DNA from: Pusillimonas sp. MFBS29
Lineage (GTDB): Bacteria > Pseudomonadota > Gammaproteobacteria > Burkholderiales > Burkholderiaceae_B
Direction of reading: 5' to 3'
NCBI RefSeq assembly: GCF_020687695.1
Contig: NZ_JAJEWL010000006.1
Coordinates: 62,001-126,000, forward strand
Length of the DNA: 64,000 nt
Part shown: in pieces, positions 19,644 to 29,263 of the stretch
Numbering within the stretch: the stretch's first letter is position 1
Layout of the letters: each line of letters begins with the position of its first letter
The notes under the pieces: model-generated
Databases searched by the model: none
What the model was told of the DNA's origin: nothing
What the model saw: the letters and a program-made list of their open reading frames with translations, nothing else
Position numbers and translations under genes: made by a program

Positions 19644-20222
19644 ATGGCTTTTACCTTACCCCCGCTCCCTTACGAACTTGACGCCCTGGCGCCTACCATT
19701 TCCAAGGAAACACTGGAGTTCCACTACGGCAAGCATCATCAGTCCTACGTGACCAACCTGAATAATATGGTGGCAGGTACCGAGTTTGAATCGTCCTCGC
19801 TTGAAGATGTGGTCAAGAAATCGTCCGGTGGCATTTTCAACAATGCGGCACAAATCTGGAACCACACTTTCTACTGGAACAGCCTGTCGCCCAAGGGTGG
19901 TGGTGAGCCCAGCGGCGCACTGCTTGACGCGATCAACGCCAAGTGGGGCAGTGTCGACGCGTTCAAGGAAGCGTTCAACAAGTCGGCAGCCGGCAACTTT
20001 GGTTCGGGCTGGACATGGCTGGTCAAGAAATCCGACGGTTCGCTCGATATCGTTAACACCAGCAACGCCGCAACACCGCTGACAACCTCGGACGTTCCGC
20101 TGCTGACCTGTGACGTATGGGAGCACGCCTACTATATTGATTACCGTAATGCACGTCCCAAATACCTGGAAAGCTTCTGGGCTATTGTGAACTGGGACTT
20201 TGCCGCTGCCAATCTGGGCTAA
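19644..20222 (+). CDS. sodB: superoxide dismutase, Fe-type
   Basis: The 192-residue enzyme dismutates superoxide in the cytoplasm. The metal ligands are readable: His in [12 protein letters not shown], His in [11 protein letters not shown], and Asp and His in [12 protein letters not shown]. The AAQIWNH segment with Gln favours the iron form. ATG 19644 ([12 protein letters not shown]) is preceded by AAGGAA at a good distance. An in-frame ATG two codons earlier is less likely. A terminator lies 40 bp after the stop. Confidence 0.96.
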   Translation: MAFTLPPLPYELDALAPTISKETLEFHYGKHHQSYVTNLNNMVAGTEFESSSLEDVVKKSSGGIFNNAAQIWNHTFYWNSLSPKGGGEPSGALLDAINAKWGSVDAFKEAFNKSAAGNFGSGWTWLVKKSDGSLDIVNTSNAATPLTTSDVPLLTCDVWEHAYYIDYRNARPKYLESFWAIVNWDFAAANLG

Positions 20223-20261
20223 GGCGCGATTTGCCGGCTGCGGCCGGAGTTAATGCCGCTG

Positions 20262-20286
20262 CGCCGCCTGTCTTCAGGCGGCGTTT
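20262..20286 (+). terminator. rho-independent terminator of sodB
   Basis: A 9-bp GC-rich stem CGCCGCCTG/CAGGCGGCG (20262-20270 with 20275-20283), loop TCTT, followed by TTT. The rest of the 274-bp sodB-thiolase gap shows no convincing gene. Confidence 0.75.
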
Positions 20287-20496
20287 GCTTATGCGAGGCC
20301 ATGGTTCGCCGTGACCTTCCGAATGATGCCGGGCCCATGCCCTGCAGGTGGCCGCAGTGTGGACAGACGCTGATGGATGATCGGAATCCGTCTTCCAGTA
20401 CGCTAACATTAATGTCATATCCAGCTCGGGGCCTGGTTGTGGCTGCGCCGTCCGCCGGCTTTCGCTTTTGCATTCTTATTCACTATTGGATTCATC

Positions 20497-21702
20497 ATGA
20501 CGACTCACGCTTATATTTGCGATGCAATACGCACACCTTTCGGCCGCTACGGTGGTGGCCTGGCTCAGGTACGGGCTGATGATCTGGGCGCAATTCCGCT
20601 CAAGGCGCTGATGGAACGTAATCCCGGCGTCGATTGGTCCAGGGTTGATGACATCCTCATGGGTTGCGCCAACCAGGCCGGCGAAGACAACCGCAACGTC
20701 GCCCGGATGGCCAGCTTGCTGGCCGGCATCCCCATAGAGGTTCCGGGGGCTACCATTAATCGCCTGTGCGGTTCCGGGCTGGATGCCGTTGGGTCGGCGG
20801 CGCGAGCCATTCGTGCCGGCGATGCGCAGATGTTGATTGCCGGTGGTGTTGAAAGCATGAGCCGCGCGCCATTCGTCATGGGCAAGGCCGAAACCGCCTT
20901 CTCCCGCAATGCTGCGATTTACGATACGACCATAGGCTGGCGCTTTGTCAACAAGGTGCTCAAGGCTCAGTACGGCGTTGATTCCATGCCGGAAACGGCT
21001 GAGAACGTGGCCGATCAGTTCAAGGTCAGTCGCGCCGACCAGGACGCCTTTGCGCTTGCCAGCCAGAACAAGACTGCCCAGGCGCAGCAGGATGGATTTT
21101 TCAAGGCCGAGATTACGCCGGTCAGCATTCCCCAGCGCAAGGGTGACCCCGTCATCATTGACACCGACGAGCATCCACGTCAGACCTCACCCGAGGCTTT
21201 GGCAAAGCTCAAACCCATTGTCCGCCCCGACGGCACGATCACGGCCGGCAACGCTTCGGGCGTGAACGACGGTGCCTGCGCGCTGATAGTGGCTTCGGAA
21301 GGCATGGCGGGCGCGCAAGGGCTGACCCCGCGTGCCCGCATTGTTGCCATGGCGACCGCCGGTGTCGAACCACGCATCATGGGCATAGGCCCGGCACCTG
21401 CATCGCAGAAAGTGCTCGCGCTGGCCGGGCTGACTATCGATCAGATGGATGTCATCGAGCTGAATGAAGCGTTTGCTGCCCAGGGTCTGGCGGTCACACG
21501 CATGCTCGGGCTCGACGACAACGATCCACGCGTGAACCCCAATGGTGGTGCGATTGCCCTGGGGCACCCCCTGGGCGCCAGTGGTGCTCGCCTGGCACTG
21601 ACTGCGGTCAACCAGCTGCATCGCACGGGCGGACGCTATGCCCTGTGCACCATGTGCATAGGCGTAGGTCAGGGCATCGCCGTGATCCTCGAACGCGTAT
21701 AA
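20497..21702 (+). CDS. pcaF: 3-oxoadipyl-CoA/acetyl-CoA thiolase
   Basis: A 401-residue thiolase that cleaves a 3-oxoacyl-CoA with CoA. The nucleophile Cys91 is in [53 protein letters not shown] and [10 protein letters not shown] are the remaining signatures. Overall it looks most like 3-oxoadipyl-CoA thiolase (PcaF/PaaJ), the last step of aromatic degradation. No other pca genes are nearby, so general degradative acetyl-CoA acetyltransferase is an alternative. I chose ATG 20497 because the upstream frame has no conserved sequence. Confidence 0.88.
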   Translation: MTTHAYICDAIRTPFGRYGGGLAQVRADDLGAIPLKALMERNPGVDWSRVDDILMGCANQAGEDNRNVARMASLLAGIPIEVPGATINRLCGSGLDAVGSAARAIRAGDAQMLIAGGVESMSRAPFVMGKAETAFSRNAAIYDTTIGWRFVNKVLKAQYGVDSMPETAENVADQFKVSRADQDAFALASQNKTAQAQQDGFFKAEITPVSIPQRKGDPVIIDTDEHPRQTSPEALAKLKPIVRPDGTITAGNASGVNDGACALIVASEGMAGAQGLTPRARIVAMATAGVEPRIMGIGPAPASQKVLALAGLTIDQMDVIELNEAFAAQGLAVTRMLGLDDNDPRVNPNGGAIALGHPLGASGARLALTAVNQLHRTGGRYALCTMCIGVGQGIAVILERV

Positions 21703-21720
21703 GGTATAAGGTTTGGCACT

Positions 21721-22242
21721 TTAAGGCAGGTTGGTGACGACACTGCCTGCCTTGATTTGCCGTTGCCTGAACCAGCCTTGCTCCATTTCAAGGGCATAGG
21801 CGATGGGGCCGGTGGGGCAGTGGTTATCCAGGCTGTATGGCTGCATGTCGGCGATATTGACGATGCGGCCGCTGGTATCCAGGAATGCAATCGATAGCGG
21901 CAGCGGTGTGTTTTTCATCCAGAAGCAGGGCATGCCAACGCTCTCAAAGACAAAAAGCATGCCGTGATCGGGCGGCAACGATGCCCGGTTCATCAAGCCG
22001 TATGAACGACTGGCTTCGGTAGCGGCAACCTCGGCCTGTACGGTGTGCGGGCCTATTTGCAGCTGCGCCGTGGGCAGCAACATGGCCTGGGCCTGACCGG
22101 GTCGGGGCGCCAGACTCAGGGCCAATACCAGCAGACACGTGAAAACAAAAGCCCATGCCGCCCACCCGGCGTGGTGCGGCTCGTGCGGCAGGCCAAAAAA
22201 AACAGGGCGACGAGGCCCTGTATGGCGATACGATTTATGCAT
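21721..22242 (-). CDS. exported DUF192 protein
   Basis: A 173-residue protein with an N-terminal signal peptide: basic n-region, hydrophobic WAFVFTCLLVLALSL, and probable cleavage after GQAQA. A DUF192 domain follows, with the typical segments RSYGLMNRASLPPDHGMLFVFE, FWMKNTPLPLSIAFLD and IAYALEMEQGWF. The function of the family is unknown. The start at ATG 22242 gives the signal peptide. The first codons overlap the transcription terminator of the upstream cold-shock gene, so a downstream non-ATG start is conceivable. It converges with the thiolase gene. Confidence 0.87.
   Translation of the reverse strand: MHKSYRHTGPRRPVFFGLPHEPHHAGWAAWAFVFTCLLVLALSLAPRPGQAQAMLLPTAQLQIGPHTVQAEVAATEASRSYGLMNRASLPPDHGMLFVFESVGMPCFWMKNTPLPLSIAFLDTSGRIVNIADMQPYSLDNHCPTGPIAYALEMEQGWFRQRQIKAGSVVTNLP
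22195..22220 (-). terminator. rho-independent terminator of the cold-shock gene, inside the DUF192 coding start
   Basis: Read on the minus strand, the stem CAGGGC/GCCCTG (22220-22215 with 22208-22203) is followed by eight T's (22202-22195). It lies 60 bp after the cold-shock stop codon and within codons about 8-16 of the DUF192 gene. Confidence 0.7.
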
Positions 22243-22280
22243 TGTTATTAAACTGTACGGCAGGCTGAGCCTGCGTGGTT

Positions 22281-22526
22281 TCAGGCAGCCGTAATGTTGA
22301 GTGCTTGCTTGCCTTTTGGTCCCTGGGCAATTTCGAACGCCACCTTCTGGCCCTCTTTGAGGGTTTTGAAGCCATTCATCTGGATGGATGAAAAGTGCGC
22401 GAACAGGTCTTCGCCCCCGTTGTCGGGCGTAATGAAACCAAAACCTTTGGCGTCGTTGAACCACTTGACGGTTCCCGTCAGCTTTTCGGTATCCTCAGGA
22501 GCGGAGGTTGCGGTTGAATCGGACAT
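22281..22526 (-). CDS. cold-shock domain protein, CspA family
   Basis: An 81-residue protein: a short acidic N-terminal extension ([15 protein letters not shown]) and a complete cold-shock domain. The nucleic-acid-binding motifs RNP1 (KGFGFIT) and RNP2-like DLFAHFSSI are present, with the usual [15 protein letters not shown] opening. Such proteins act as RNA chaperones. It is divergent from clpS. Confidence 0.94.
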   Translation of the reverse strand: MSDSTATSAPEDTEKLTGTVKWFNDAKGFGFITPDNGGEDLFAHFSSIQMNGFKTLKEGQKVAFEIAQGPKGKQALNITAA

Positions 22527-22688
22527 GCGGACTGCCTCTCGACTATAGTGTTAAATTGAAACTCGACTACAAGGGTGACCTTTAGCCTACTGATTCTGGC
22601 ATGCGGCATACTTCCAGGCACTCAGAACACTATGATAATGCGCAATTTACCCTAACATAGTCAACTATGGAAACCACTAGTATTTCAC

Positions 22689-23012
22689 ATGGCTACACAT
22701 CTCGATAACCAGCGAGCAACGGTTCTTGACCGGCAACCCGCCAAGCTGGCGCCACCCCCCATGTATCAGGTGATTTTGCTTAACGACGACTACACACCCA
22801 TGGAGTTTGTGGTGGCCGTGCTGCAGCGAATCTTTGGAAAGAGCGAAGAGGAGGCCTCCCGCATCATGCTGAAGGTGCATCACGAAGGGCGTGCGGTTTG
22901 CGGCGTTTACTCCCGCGACATCGCGGCAACACGGGTCGAGATGGTCCGGCAAATGGCCCAGGCACGTCAGCACCCCTTGCAATGTGTGATGGAGCCCGCA
23001 CCTGAAGCCTGA
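22689..23012 (+). CDS. clpS: ATP-dependent Clp protease adaptor ClpS
   Basis: The 107-residue adaptor delivers N-degron substrates to ClpAP. The conserved core [21 protein letters not shown] contains the N-degron pocket residues Asn-Asp-Asp, followed by a [12 protein letters not shown] segment. A short flexible N-terminal tail precedes it. clpA follows on the same strand after 198 bp, the usual arrangement. Confidence 0.96.
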   Translation: MATHLDNQRATVLDRQPAKLAPPPMYQVILLNDDYTPMEFVVAVLQRIFGKSEEEASRIMLKVHHEGRAVCGVYSRDIAATRVEMVRQMAQARQHPLQCVMEPAPEA

Positions 23013-23210
23013 AGGACTTGCGAATTATCAATTTTGCGACAGGCTGCGCAAGCGTCCGCAAGTACATGTATAGTAAAGTTATCGACAGCGGTTGATGCTA
23101 TTGAGTAACAGCCGATCGAAGTCTTTAATTAATGTTGATACGCAAAGTCGATTTAGTCATAGAATAGATTTATCGAATTGTTTGTCCGCTCCGATGTGTA
23201 TGGAGGAAGC

Positions 23211-25523
23211 GTGATCTCCGAAGAACTTGAAGTCAGCCTGCATATGGCCTTTGTCGAGGCACGTAGCGCCCGACACGAATTTATTACAGTCGAGCACCTG
23301 CTGTTGTCGCTGCTTGATAATGCGGCTGCCGTTGAAGTGTTGCGCGCCTGTTCGGCCAATCTCGACGTCCTGCGCCAAGAGTTACGCGATTTCGTCAACA
23401 AGAATACGCCGGTTCTGCCTGGCGAAGACGAGGTCGACACCCAGCCTACACTAGGATTCCAGCGTGTCATCCAGCGCGCCATCATGCATGTTTCCTCCGG
23501 GAACTCCAACCGCAATACGGTTACCGGAGCCAACGTGCTGGTGGCCATGTATGGCGAAAAAGATTCCCACGCTGTCTATTTCCTGCAGCAGCAGGGCATT
23601 ACGCGTCTTGACGTAGTCAATTACCTGTCGCACGGCATCACGAAAACGCCCGACGAAACGCCAGCCGAACCGGTCAAGGCGGCAACGCCCGAAGAGCCCA
23701 AGTCCGATCAGCAGAAATCGCCGCTCGAGCTTTATGCGACCAACCTGAACGCTGAAGCCCGCGCCGGCCGTATCGATCCCCTTATTGGGCGCGAACACGA
23801 GGTCGAGCGCGTCATACAGGTGCTGTGCCGCCGGCGCAAGAATAATCCCTTGCTGGTCGGCGAGGCGGGTGTGGGCAAGACTGCCATCGCCGAAGGCCTG
23901 GCACGGCGTATCACGCAAAACGACGTGCCCGAGATATTGGCCAACGCCGAGGTCTACGCGCTCGACATGGGTGCTTTGCTGGCTGGCACGAAGTACCGTG
24001 GCGATTTCGAGCAGCGCCTGAAAGGGGTGCTCAAATCGCTCAAAGACAACGCCAACGCAGTCCTGTTCATCGATGAAATCCACACGCTGATTGGCGCCGG
24101 ATCGGCTTCGGGCGGAACGCTCGATGCCTCGAATCTGCTCAAGCCTGCGCTGTCTTCCGGGCAGCTCAAGTGCCTGGGCGCCACCACCTATAACGAATAT
24201 CGTGGCATCTTTGAAAAAGATCACGCACTGTCGCGCCGTTTTCAAAAAATCGACGTCCCCGAACCAACGGTCGAGCAAACCATCCAGATACTTCGCGGCC
24301 TGAAAGGCCACTTCGAAACGCATCACGGTGTGCGCTATTCGGCTGCGGCCATTACCGCAGCGGCCGAGCTCGCTGCGCGTCACATCAATGACCGCTTCCT
24401 GCCTGACAAGGCCATTGACGTTATCGACGAAGCCGGTGCTGCACAGCGCCTGCTGCCGCGTTCCCGCCAGAAGAAAATCATCGGCAAAGCCGAGATCCAG
24501 GCAACCGTTGCCAAGATCGCCCGCATCCCGCCTCAAAGCGTGTCCAACGACGATCGCAACAAGCTTGCCACACTCGAGCGTGACCTTAAAACGGTGGTGT
24601 TTGGCCAGAATGCGGCCATCGAAGCGCTTGCCGCCGCAATCAAAATGGCACGCTCTGGCCTGGGTCGTCCCGACAAGCCCATAGGCTCCTTCCTGTTTTC
24701 GGGCCCCACTGGTGTGGGTAAAACCGAGGTCGCACGTCAGCTGGCTTTTGTGCTTGGAATCGAGTTGCTGCGCTTTGATATGTCGGAATACATGGAGCGT
24801 CACACGGTGTCGCGCCTGATCGGCGCGCCTCCGGGCTATGTGGGTTTCGATCAGGGCGGGCTCCTGACGGAAGCCGTCAGCAAGCAGCCACATTGCGTCC
24901 TGCTGCTCGACGAAATCGAGAAGGCACACCCCGACGTGTTCAACATACTGTTGCAGGTCATGGATCACGGAACCCTGACCGACAACAACGGCCGCAAGTC
25001 CGACTTCCGCAACGTCATCATAGTCATGACTACAAACGCGGGGGCAGATGCCTTGAACCGCAACAGCATAGGGTTTACCGCGGCGCCCAAGACGGGCGAC
25101 GAGATGGCCGACATCAAGCGTATGTTTACCCCCGAGTTCCGTAATCGGCTTGACGCCATCATTGGCTTTACGCCTTTGTCACGCGACATCATCCTGCGCG
25201 TGGTCGACAAATTCCTCATGCAGCTCGAAGACCAGCTGCACGAGAAGCGTGTCGATGTCGTGTTTACGGCGGAATTACGCGCGCATCTTGCCAAGGAAGG
25301 GTTCGACCCGGTCATGGGTGCGCGCCCGATGCAGCGTCTCATCCAGGACACCATACGTCGTGCCCTGGCCGACGAACTGTTGTTCGGCAGCCTGGTAGAC
25401 GGAGGCAGCGTGCAGGTCGGGCTGACACCGGATGGCAAGGTCGAACTAGAGTTTCCAGACAAGGGCGACAAGCCCGGCAAAACCCGGCAAGATTCACATC
25501 CGGAGCCCGAGCTTGTTGATTAG
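23211..25523 (+). CDS. clpA: ATP-dependent Clp protease ATP-binding subunit ClpA
   Basis: A 770-residue double AAA+ unfoldase. The N-domain begins [18 protein letters not shown], where ClpS binds. The first AAA+ module has Walker [15 protein letters not shown] and Walker [20 protein letters not shown]. The second has [14 protein letters not shown] and [16 protein letters not shown]-terminal D2 small domain and a charged tail rich in Lys, Pro and Glu follow. I chose GTG 23211: a GGAGG box lies just upstream, and family proteins start with M-I-S-x-E-L-E. The open frame extends to an ATT/TTG region that is not conserved. Confidence 0.95.
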   Translation: MISEELEVSLHMAFVEARSARHEFITVEHLLLSLLDNAAAVEVLRACSANLDVLRQELRDFVNKNTPVLPGEDEVDTQPTLGFQRVIQRAIMHVSSGNSNRNTVTGANVLVAMYGEKDSHAVYFLQQQGITRLDVVNYLSHGITKTPDETPAEPVKAATPEEPKSDQQKSPLELYATNLNAEARAGRIDPLIGREHEVERVIQVLCRRRKNNPLLVGEAGVGKTAIAEGLARRITQNDVPEILANAEVYALDMGALLAGTKYRGDFEQRLKGVLKSLKDNANAVLFIDEIHTLIGAGSASGGTLDASNLLKPALSSGQLKCLGATTYNEYRGIFEKDHALSRRFQKIDVPEPTVEQTIQILRGLKGHFETHHGVRYSAAAITAAAELAARHINDRFLPDKAIDVIDEAGAAQRLLPRSRQKKIIGKAEIQATVAKIARIPPQSVSNDDRNKLATLERDLKTVVFGQNAAIEALAAAIKMARSGLGRPDKPIGSFLFSGPTGVGKTEVARQLAFVLGIELLRFDMSEYMERHTVSRLIGAPPGYVGFDQGGLLTEAVSKQPHCVLLLDEIEKAHPDVFNILLQVMDHGTLTDNNGRKSDFRNVIIVMTTNAGADALNRNSIGFTAAPKTGDEMADIKRMFTPEFRNRLDAIIGFTPLSRDIILRVVDKFLMQLEDQLHEKRVDVVFTAELRAHLAKEGFDPVMGARPMQRLIQDTIRRALADELLFGSLVDGGSVQVGLTPDGKVELEFPDKGDKPGKTRQDSHPEPELVD

Positions 25524-25586
25524 CGGTGCAATCGGCATCCGGCCTGTACAGCCCTTCCGGAATCTGGCTGACCGGTTTGGGCGCCT

Positions 25587-26852
25587 ATGGCCGACCATCC
25601 GTTAATCGCTTGTCAGCATTGCGCAACGCTGCATGAGCGGGTGCCTCTGGCACCCGGGTCGCTTGCTACCTGCGTGCGCTGCGGCTATGCCCTGTACCGG
25701 GTCAGTGCAGTATCCCTGAACGGCTGGATTGCGCTGGTGGTGGGTGCGATCCTGGTTTTTGCCATAGCCAATTATTTTCCTATCGTCACTCTTAGTATTG
25801 GTGGTCTTCAGACCCGCGCTTCCTTGCCGGGCGCCTTGTACCTGACCTGGCAGCAAGGCGATCAGATGCTGGCCGTCATGACGGGATTGTTCTCGTTCTG
25901 GTTTCCACTCACTCAATTACTATTTGTGCTGTGGGCACTGCTCGCAATACGTGCAAGACGCCTGCCCGACGATTTTTCGTACGGAATGCGTTTGCTCGGC
26001 CATGCCATGCACTGGAGCATGGTACCGGTTCTTATGTTGGGCATCCTGGTTTCCCTGGTCAAGTTCGCCGGCATGGCCAAAGTACAACTGGGGCCTGGCA
26101 TCTGGGCGTTTGTGGTGCTGGCTTTCCTTCTGACTGGCCTGAGTCGCATGACGGCGCGTCGCCTGTGGGGACTTGCCGAAGACGAGGGCCTGGTTCAGCG
26201 GGCCAGCATCGATACAAACCAGTCTGCGCCGGTAACCTCATGCCTGGCTTGCGGCCTGGTGCAGCAGCTGCCAGACCATGAGCATTCAATGCCTTGCCAG
26301 CGTTGCGGGGAACGCCTGCATTATCGCAAGCCAGACCAGACATCCCGGGTCTGGGCCTTGCTCCTCGCAGCCTGGATAGCCTACATTCCTGCTAATGTAT
26401 TGCCCGTCATGCAGATACGCACGGCTGCCAGCGACAGCAAACACACCATACTGGGTGGGGTTATAGAGCTATGGGGCTACGGGTCATGGGATCTGGCCCT
26501 GATAGTATTCATTGCCAGCATTGTGGTTCCCATGACCAAGTTGCTGGCCCTGATGGTGCTGATGTCGCGTCGCAGTTGGCGTGGCCCTGTCATTCAGCGC
26601 CAGCGTACACGCATGTATGAGCTGGTTGAATTTATCGGACAGTGGTCCATGCTGGATGTCTTCGTAGTGATATTGATGGGGGCCATGCTCGATTTTCCCG
26701 GCATATCCCGGGTCATTCCTGGTCCGGCCGCAGTCAGTTTTGGTGTGGTTGTCATACTGACCATGCTTGCGGCCATGAGCTACGACCCTCGCAGTGGATG
26801 GGATAAACAAAGAGAAGAAGATGACGGATCCGGACAAGCCTCAACAAGCTAG
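25587..26852 (+). CDS. pqiA: paraquat-inducible protein A
   Basis: A 421-residue inner-membrane protein made of two PqiA repeats. Each has a cytoplasmic zinc-ribbon-like part (CQHCATLHE...CVRCGYAL and CLACGLVQQ...CQRCGERL) followed by about four transmembrane helices. PqiA works with PqiB and PqiC in lipid transport between the inner and outer membranes. Its 3' end overlaps pqiB by 32 bp, indicating an operon. Confidence 0.93.
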   Translation: MADHPLIACQHCATLHERVPLAPGSLATCVRCGYALYRVSAVSLNGWIALVVGAILVFAIANYFPIVTLSIGGLQTRASLPGALYLTWQQGDQMLAVMTGLFSFWFPLTQLLFVLWALLAIRARRLPDDFSYGMRLLGHAMHWSMVPVLMLGILVSLVKFAGMAKVQLGPGIWAFVVLAFLLTGLSRMTARRLWGLAEDEGLVQRASIDTNQSAPVTSCLACGLVQQLPDHEHSMPCQRCGERLHYRKPDQTSRVWALLLAAWIAYIPANVLPVMQIRTAASDSKHTILGGVIELWGYGSWDLALIVFIASIVVPMTKLLALMVLMSRRSWRGPVIQRQRTRMYELVEFIGQWSMLDVFVVILMGAMLDFPGISRVIPGPAAVSFGVVVILTMLAAMSYDPRSGWDKQREEDDGSGQASTS

Positions 26853-28494
26853 CACGCCACCAGGCAAGGTCGCTGGCCCATTCGAGCCCGTTGTGAAGAC
26901 GCGGCGCCAAAGCCGCATATCATGGATATGGCTGTTGCCGTTGGTAGCCGCGCTGGTAGGCGGCTCATTGCTGCTGCGTGGCTGGCTGCATATGGGCCCG
27001 GTCATTCATGTCAGCTTCGAATCGGCTGAAGGCCTCGAGATCGGGCAGACCAAGGTGCGCTATAAAGATGTGGTGATCGGGGTGGTGTCCGACATCAAGG
27101 TGGCGCCAGACCGTTCCAAGGTCATCGTCAGCGCCGAGCTCAACCGCGAAGGCTCGGAATACATTACCCAGGAAAGCAGCCGGTTCTGGGTGGTTCGTCC
27201 GCGTTTGGGCATCAGCGGAGTATCGGGCCTGGGTACCTTGCTTTCAGGCGCCTACATCAGTGTGGATGCATCGGAGTCCAAAGACGATGCCGAGCCTGTT
27301 TTTGAGTTCGTAGGGCTGGAAAAGCCACCTGAGGTCGTCAGTGGCCGGCCGGGCAGGCGGTTTACCTTGACCTCTCCAGATCTGGGTTCACTGGAAATCG
27401 GGTCTCCGGTTTATTACCGTCGCATCCAGGTGGGTCGCGTCATAGGCTACGATCTTGACTCCGGGGCTGACCAGGTCAATATTCAGGTATTTGTTGATGC
27501 ACCCAATGACAAGTTCGTGACCAAGGATGCCAGATTCTGGAATGCCAGCGGTGTGAACCTATCGCTTAACGCCGACGGCTTCAATGTTCAGACGGAGTCC
27601 CTGGTCTCGGTTCTGGCGGGTGGTGTTGCATTCGCCAGACCTGATGACCTGATTGCATCCGACCCCGAACCGGCCGAGGCAGACACTCGCTACACTTTGT
27701 CGGCGACATACGAGCAGGCCATGGCCGACCCTGACGGACCGGCATTTCCCATCGAGTTGCACTTTTATCAGTCTGTACGAGGCCTGAAGGTGGGTGCGCC
27801 TGTCGACTTCCGCGGACTGGAGCTGGGCGAGGTGTACGACATCGATCTGGAATTCGACACCAAAACCCGACGGTTTTTTGCTCTGGTCAGGGCCAGGCTG
27901 TACCCCTTGCGCTTCGGCGAGGTCTATGAGCGCCTGATCAAGCTTCGACCCACGACGACCGCCGCACCGGGAGCGCCATTGCTCGGGCCCATGATAGAAC
28001 GAGGTTTGCGCGGCCAGATGCGCGCATCAAACCTGCTGACCGGGCAACAATATGTGGCACTCGATTTTTTCCCGGATACCGAAGCGGTTGATTTCGATGT
28101 AAAAACCGTTCCTGCGGTTATCCCGACGATACCTGGCAGCTTCGATCGCCTGCAGCAACAAATCAGCAGCATCGTCAGCAAGCTTGACGGGGTGCCGTTC
28201 GAGAGCATAGGAACCGAGCTGAAGAACAGTCTGGTCAATCTGAACGAGTTGCTTGTCAGCCTGGACAAAGAGGTTGCGCCGCAAGCCAGGGGCATGTTGA
28301 AATCGGCACAAGAGTCGCTCACGCAGCTTAATAAGCTGCTCTCCGACAACTCACCCTTGAACAGCAATCTTGACCGGACCATGCGCGAGTTGACCAATGC
28401 GGCCAAATCCTTGCGTGCGTTGGCCGATTATTTGCAAACGCATCCCACTGCAGTGATACGAGGTCGGGAACAAAGCTTCCCGGTCACACCCTAG
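26821..28494 (+). CDS. pqiB: intermembrane transport protein PqiB (MCE family)
   Basis: A 557-residue protein with a single N-terminal membrane anchor (ISWIWLLPLVAALVGGSLLL) and three MCE domains. Each opens with a segment such as GPVIHVSFESAEGLEIGQTKVRYKD, GRRFTLTSPDLGSLEIGSPVYYR or FPIELHFYQSVRGLKVGAPV. A helical C-terminus is predicted to form the periplasm-spanning needle. I chose ATG 26821 (MTDPDKPQQ) because AGAGAAGAAG lies just before it. The frame upstream is inside pqiA. It is followed 13 bp later by pqiC. Confidence 0.93.
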   Translation: MTDPDKPQQASTPPGKVAGPFEPVVKTRRQSRISWIWLLPLVAALVGGSLLLRGWLHMGPVIHVSFESAEGLEIGQTKVRYKDVVIGVVSDIKVAPDRSKVIVSAELNREGSEYITQESSRFWVVRPRLGISGVSGLGTLLSGAYISVDASESKDDAEPVFEFVGLEKPPEVVSGRPGRRFTLTSPDLGSLEIGSPVYYRRIQVGRVIGYDLDSGADQVNIQVFVDAPNDKFVTKDARFWNASGVNLSLNADGFNVQTESLVSVLAGGVAFARPDDLIASDPEPAEADTRYTLSATYEQAMADPDGPAFPIELHFYQSVRGLKVGAPVDFRGLELGEVYDIDLEFDTKTRRFFALVRARLYPLRFGEVYERLIKLRPTTTAAPGAPLLGPMIERGLRGQMRASNLLTGQQYVALDFFPDTEAVDFDVKTVPAVIPTIPGSFDRLQQQISSIVSKLDGVPFESIGTELKNSLVNLNELLVSLDKEVAPQARGMLKSAQESLTQLNKLLSDNSPLNSNLDRTMRELTNAAKSLRALADYLQTHPTAVIRGREQSFPVTP

Positions 28495-28507
28495 AGAGCC
28501 CGAACGG

Positions 28508-29149
28508 ATGAACGCCAGTCTGAAAGTTCTGATCTGCGGTATTGCCGGCACATTGCTTGCAGGCTGCGCGGCCGACAAACCCAGTCACTATTACACCCTG
28601 ATGGCAACCCCCGCACAGACACATGTGGCAGGTATGGCGGCGCCGGATTATGCCATCAGCGTCCAGCCCGTCGAGTTGCCCGAGCAGGTCGACAGGCCGC
28701 AGATCGTCCTTACCGACCCGGCTTCCACGCAAGTCATGCCACTGGGCGATTCTCTTTGGGCGGGGCCGCTTTCTACCCAGTTGCGCAACGTCCTTTCCTA
28801 CGAGTTGTCGAGCCAGCTGGGGGCGCTGGATGTTGCAAGTACCGGCATGCCCGACACGCTTGCGGTCTGGAAGGTGTTCATGCAGGTGCAGCGTTTTCAA
28901 TCGATATACAACGAACGCGTGTTGATCGACGCCACCTGGCGCCTGACGCCGGTTAATCAGGGCAAGAAGCGATCCATGATCTGCCGCGGCGTCGCGCAAA
29001 CCACGGTGCAACAGGGCGTGTCTGCACTGGTGGCCGGGCATCAGCAGTCCATGCAAGAGCTGGCCGCACTGATCGCCCAGCAGATCAAAACGGGTAAAAC
29101 TCCCGTATCGACGCCGAATGTAAACCTTATGGGTTGTACCTATTCCTGA
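28508..29149 (+). CDS. pqiC: lipoprotein PqiC
   Basis: A 213-residue lipoprotein with signal peptide and lipobox LLAGC. The ABC-type transport auxiliary domain begins YYTLMA and includes PEQVDRPQIVLTDPASTQV. PqiC sits at the outer membrane and completes the PqiABC trans-envelope path. It is the last gene of the operon. putA follows after 114 bp with no clear terminator between them. Confidence 0.88.
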   Translation: MNASLKVLICGIAGTLLAGCAADKPSHYYTLMATPAQTHVAGMAAPDYAISVQPVELPEQVDRPQIVLTDPASTQVMPLGDSLWAGPLSTQLRNVLSYELSSQLGALDVASTGMPDTLAVWKVFMQVQRFQSIYNERVLIDATWRLTPVNQGKKRSMICRGVAQTTVQQGVSALVAGHQQSMQELAALIAQQIKTGKTPVSTPNVNLMGCTYS

Positions 29150-29263
29150 TTATTACGATATAGGGTTAACTCTGGTGTAAAAATAGGTGCTACCTGTGTA
29201 GTATTTCTGTTTTCCGTCGTGCGTGCGCGTGTGCACGTACATCAAGAAACATGGAATTCTGCT

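Noticed and set aside
22243-22464. Longer start for the DUF192 gene
   Set aside because: The extension is antisense-phase sequence across the cold-shock gene, while ATG 22242 directly gives a signal peptide.
23451-24968. 505-codon open frame antisense to clpA
   Set aside because: It lies wholly inside clpA, whose AAA+ motifs are unmistakable. Long antisense frames are expected from the codon bias of a GC-rich gene, and the translation shows no known domain.
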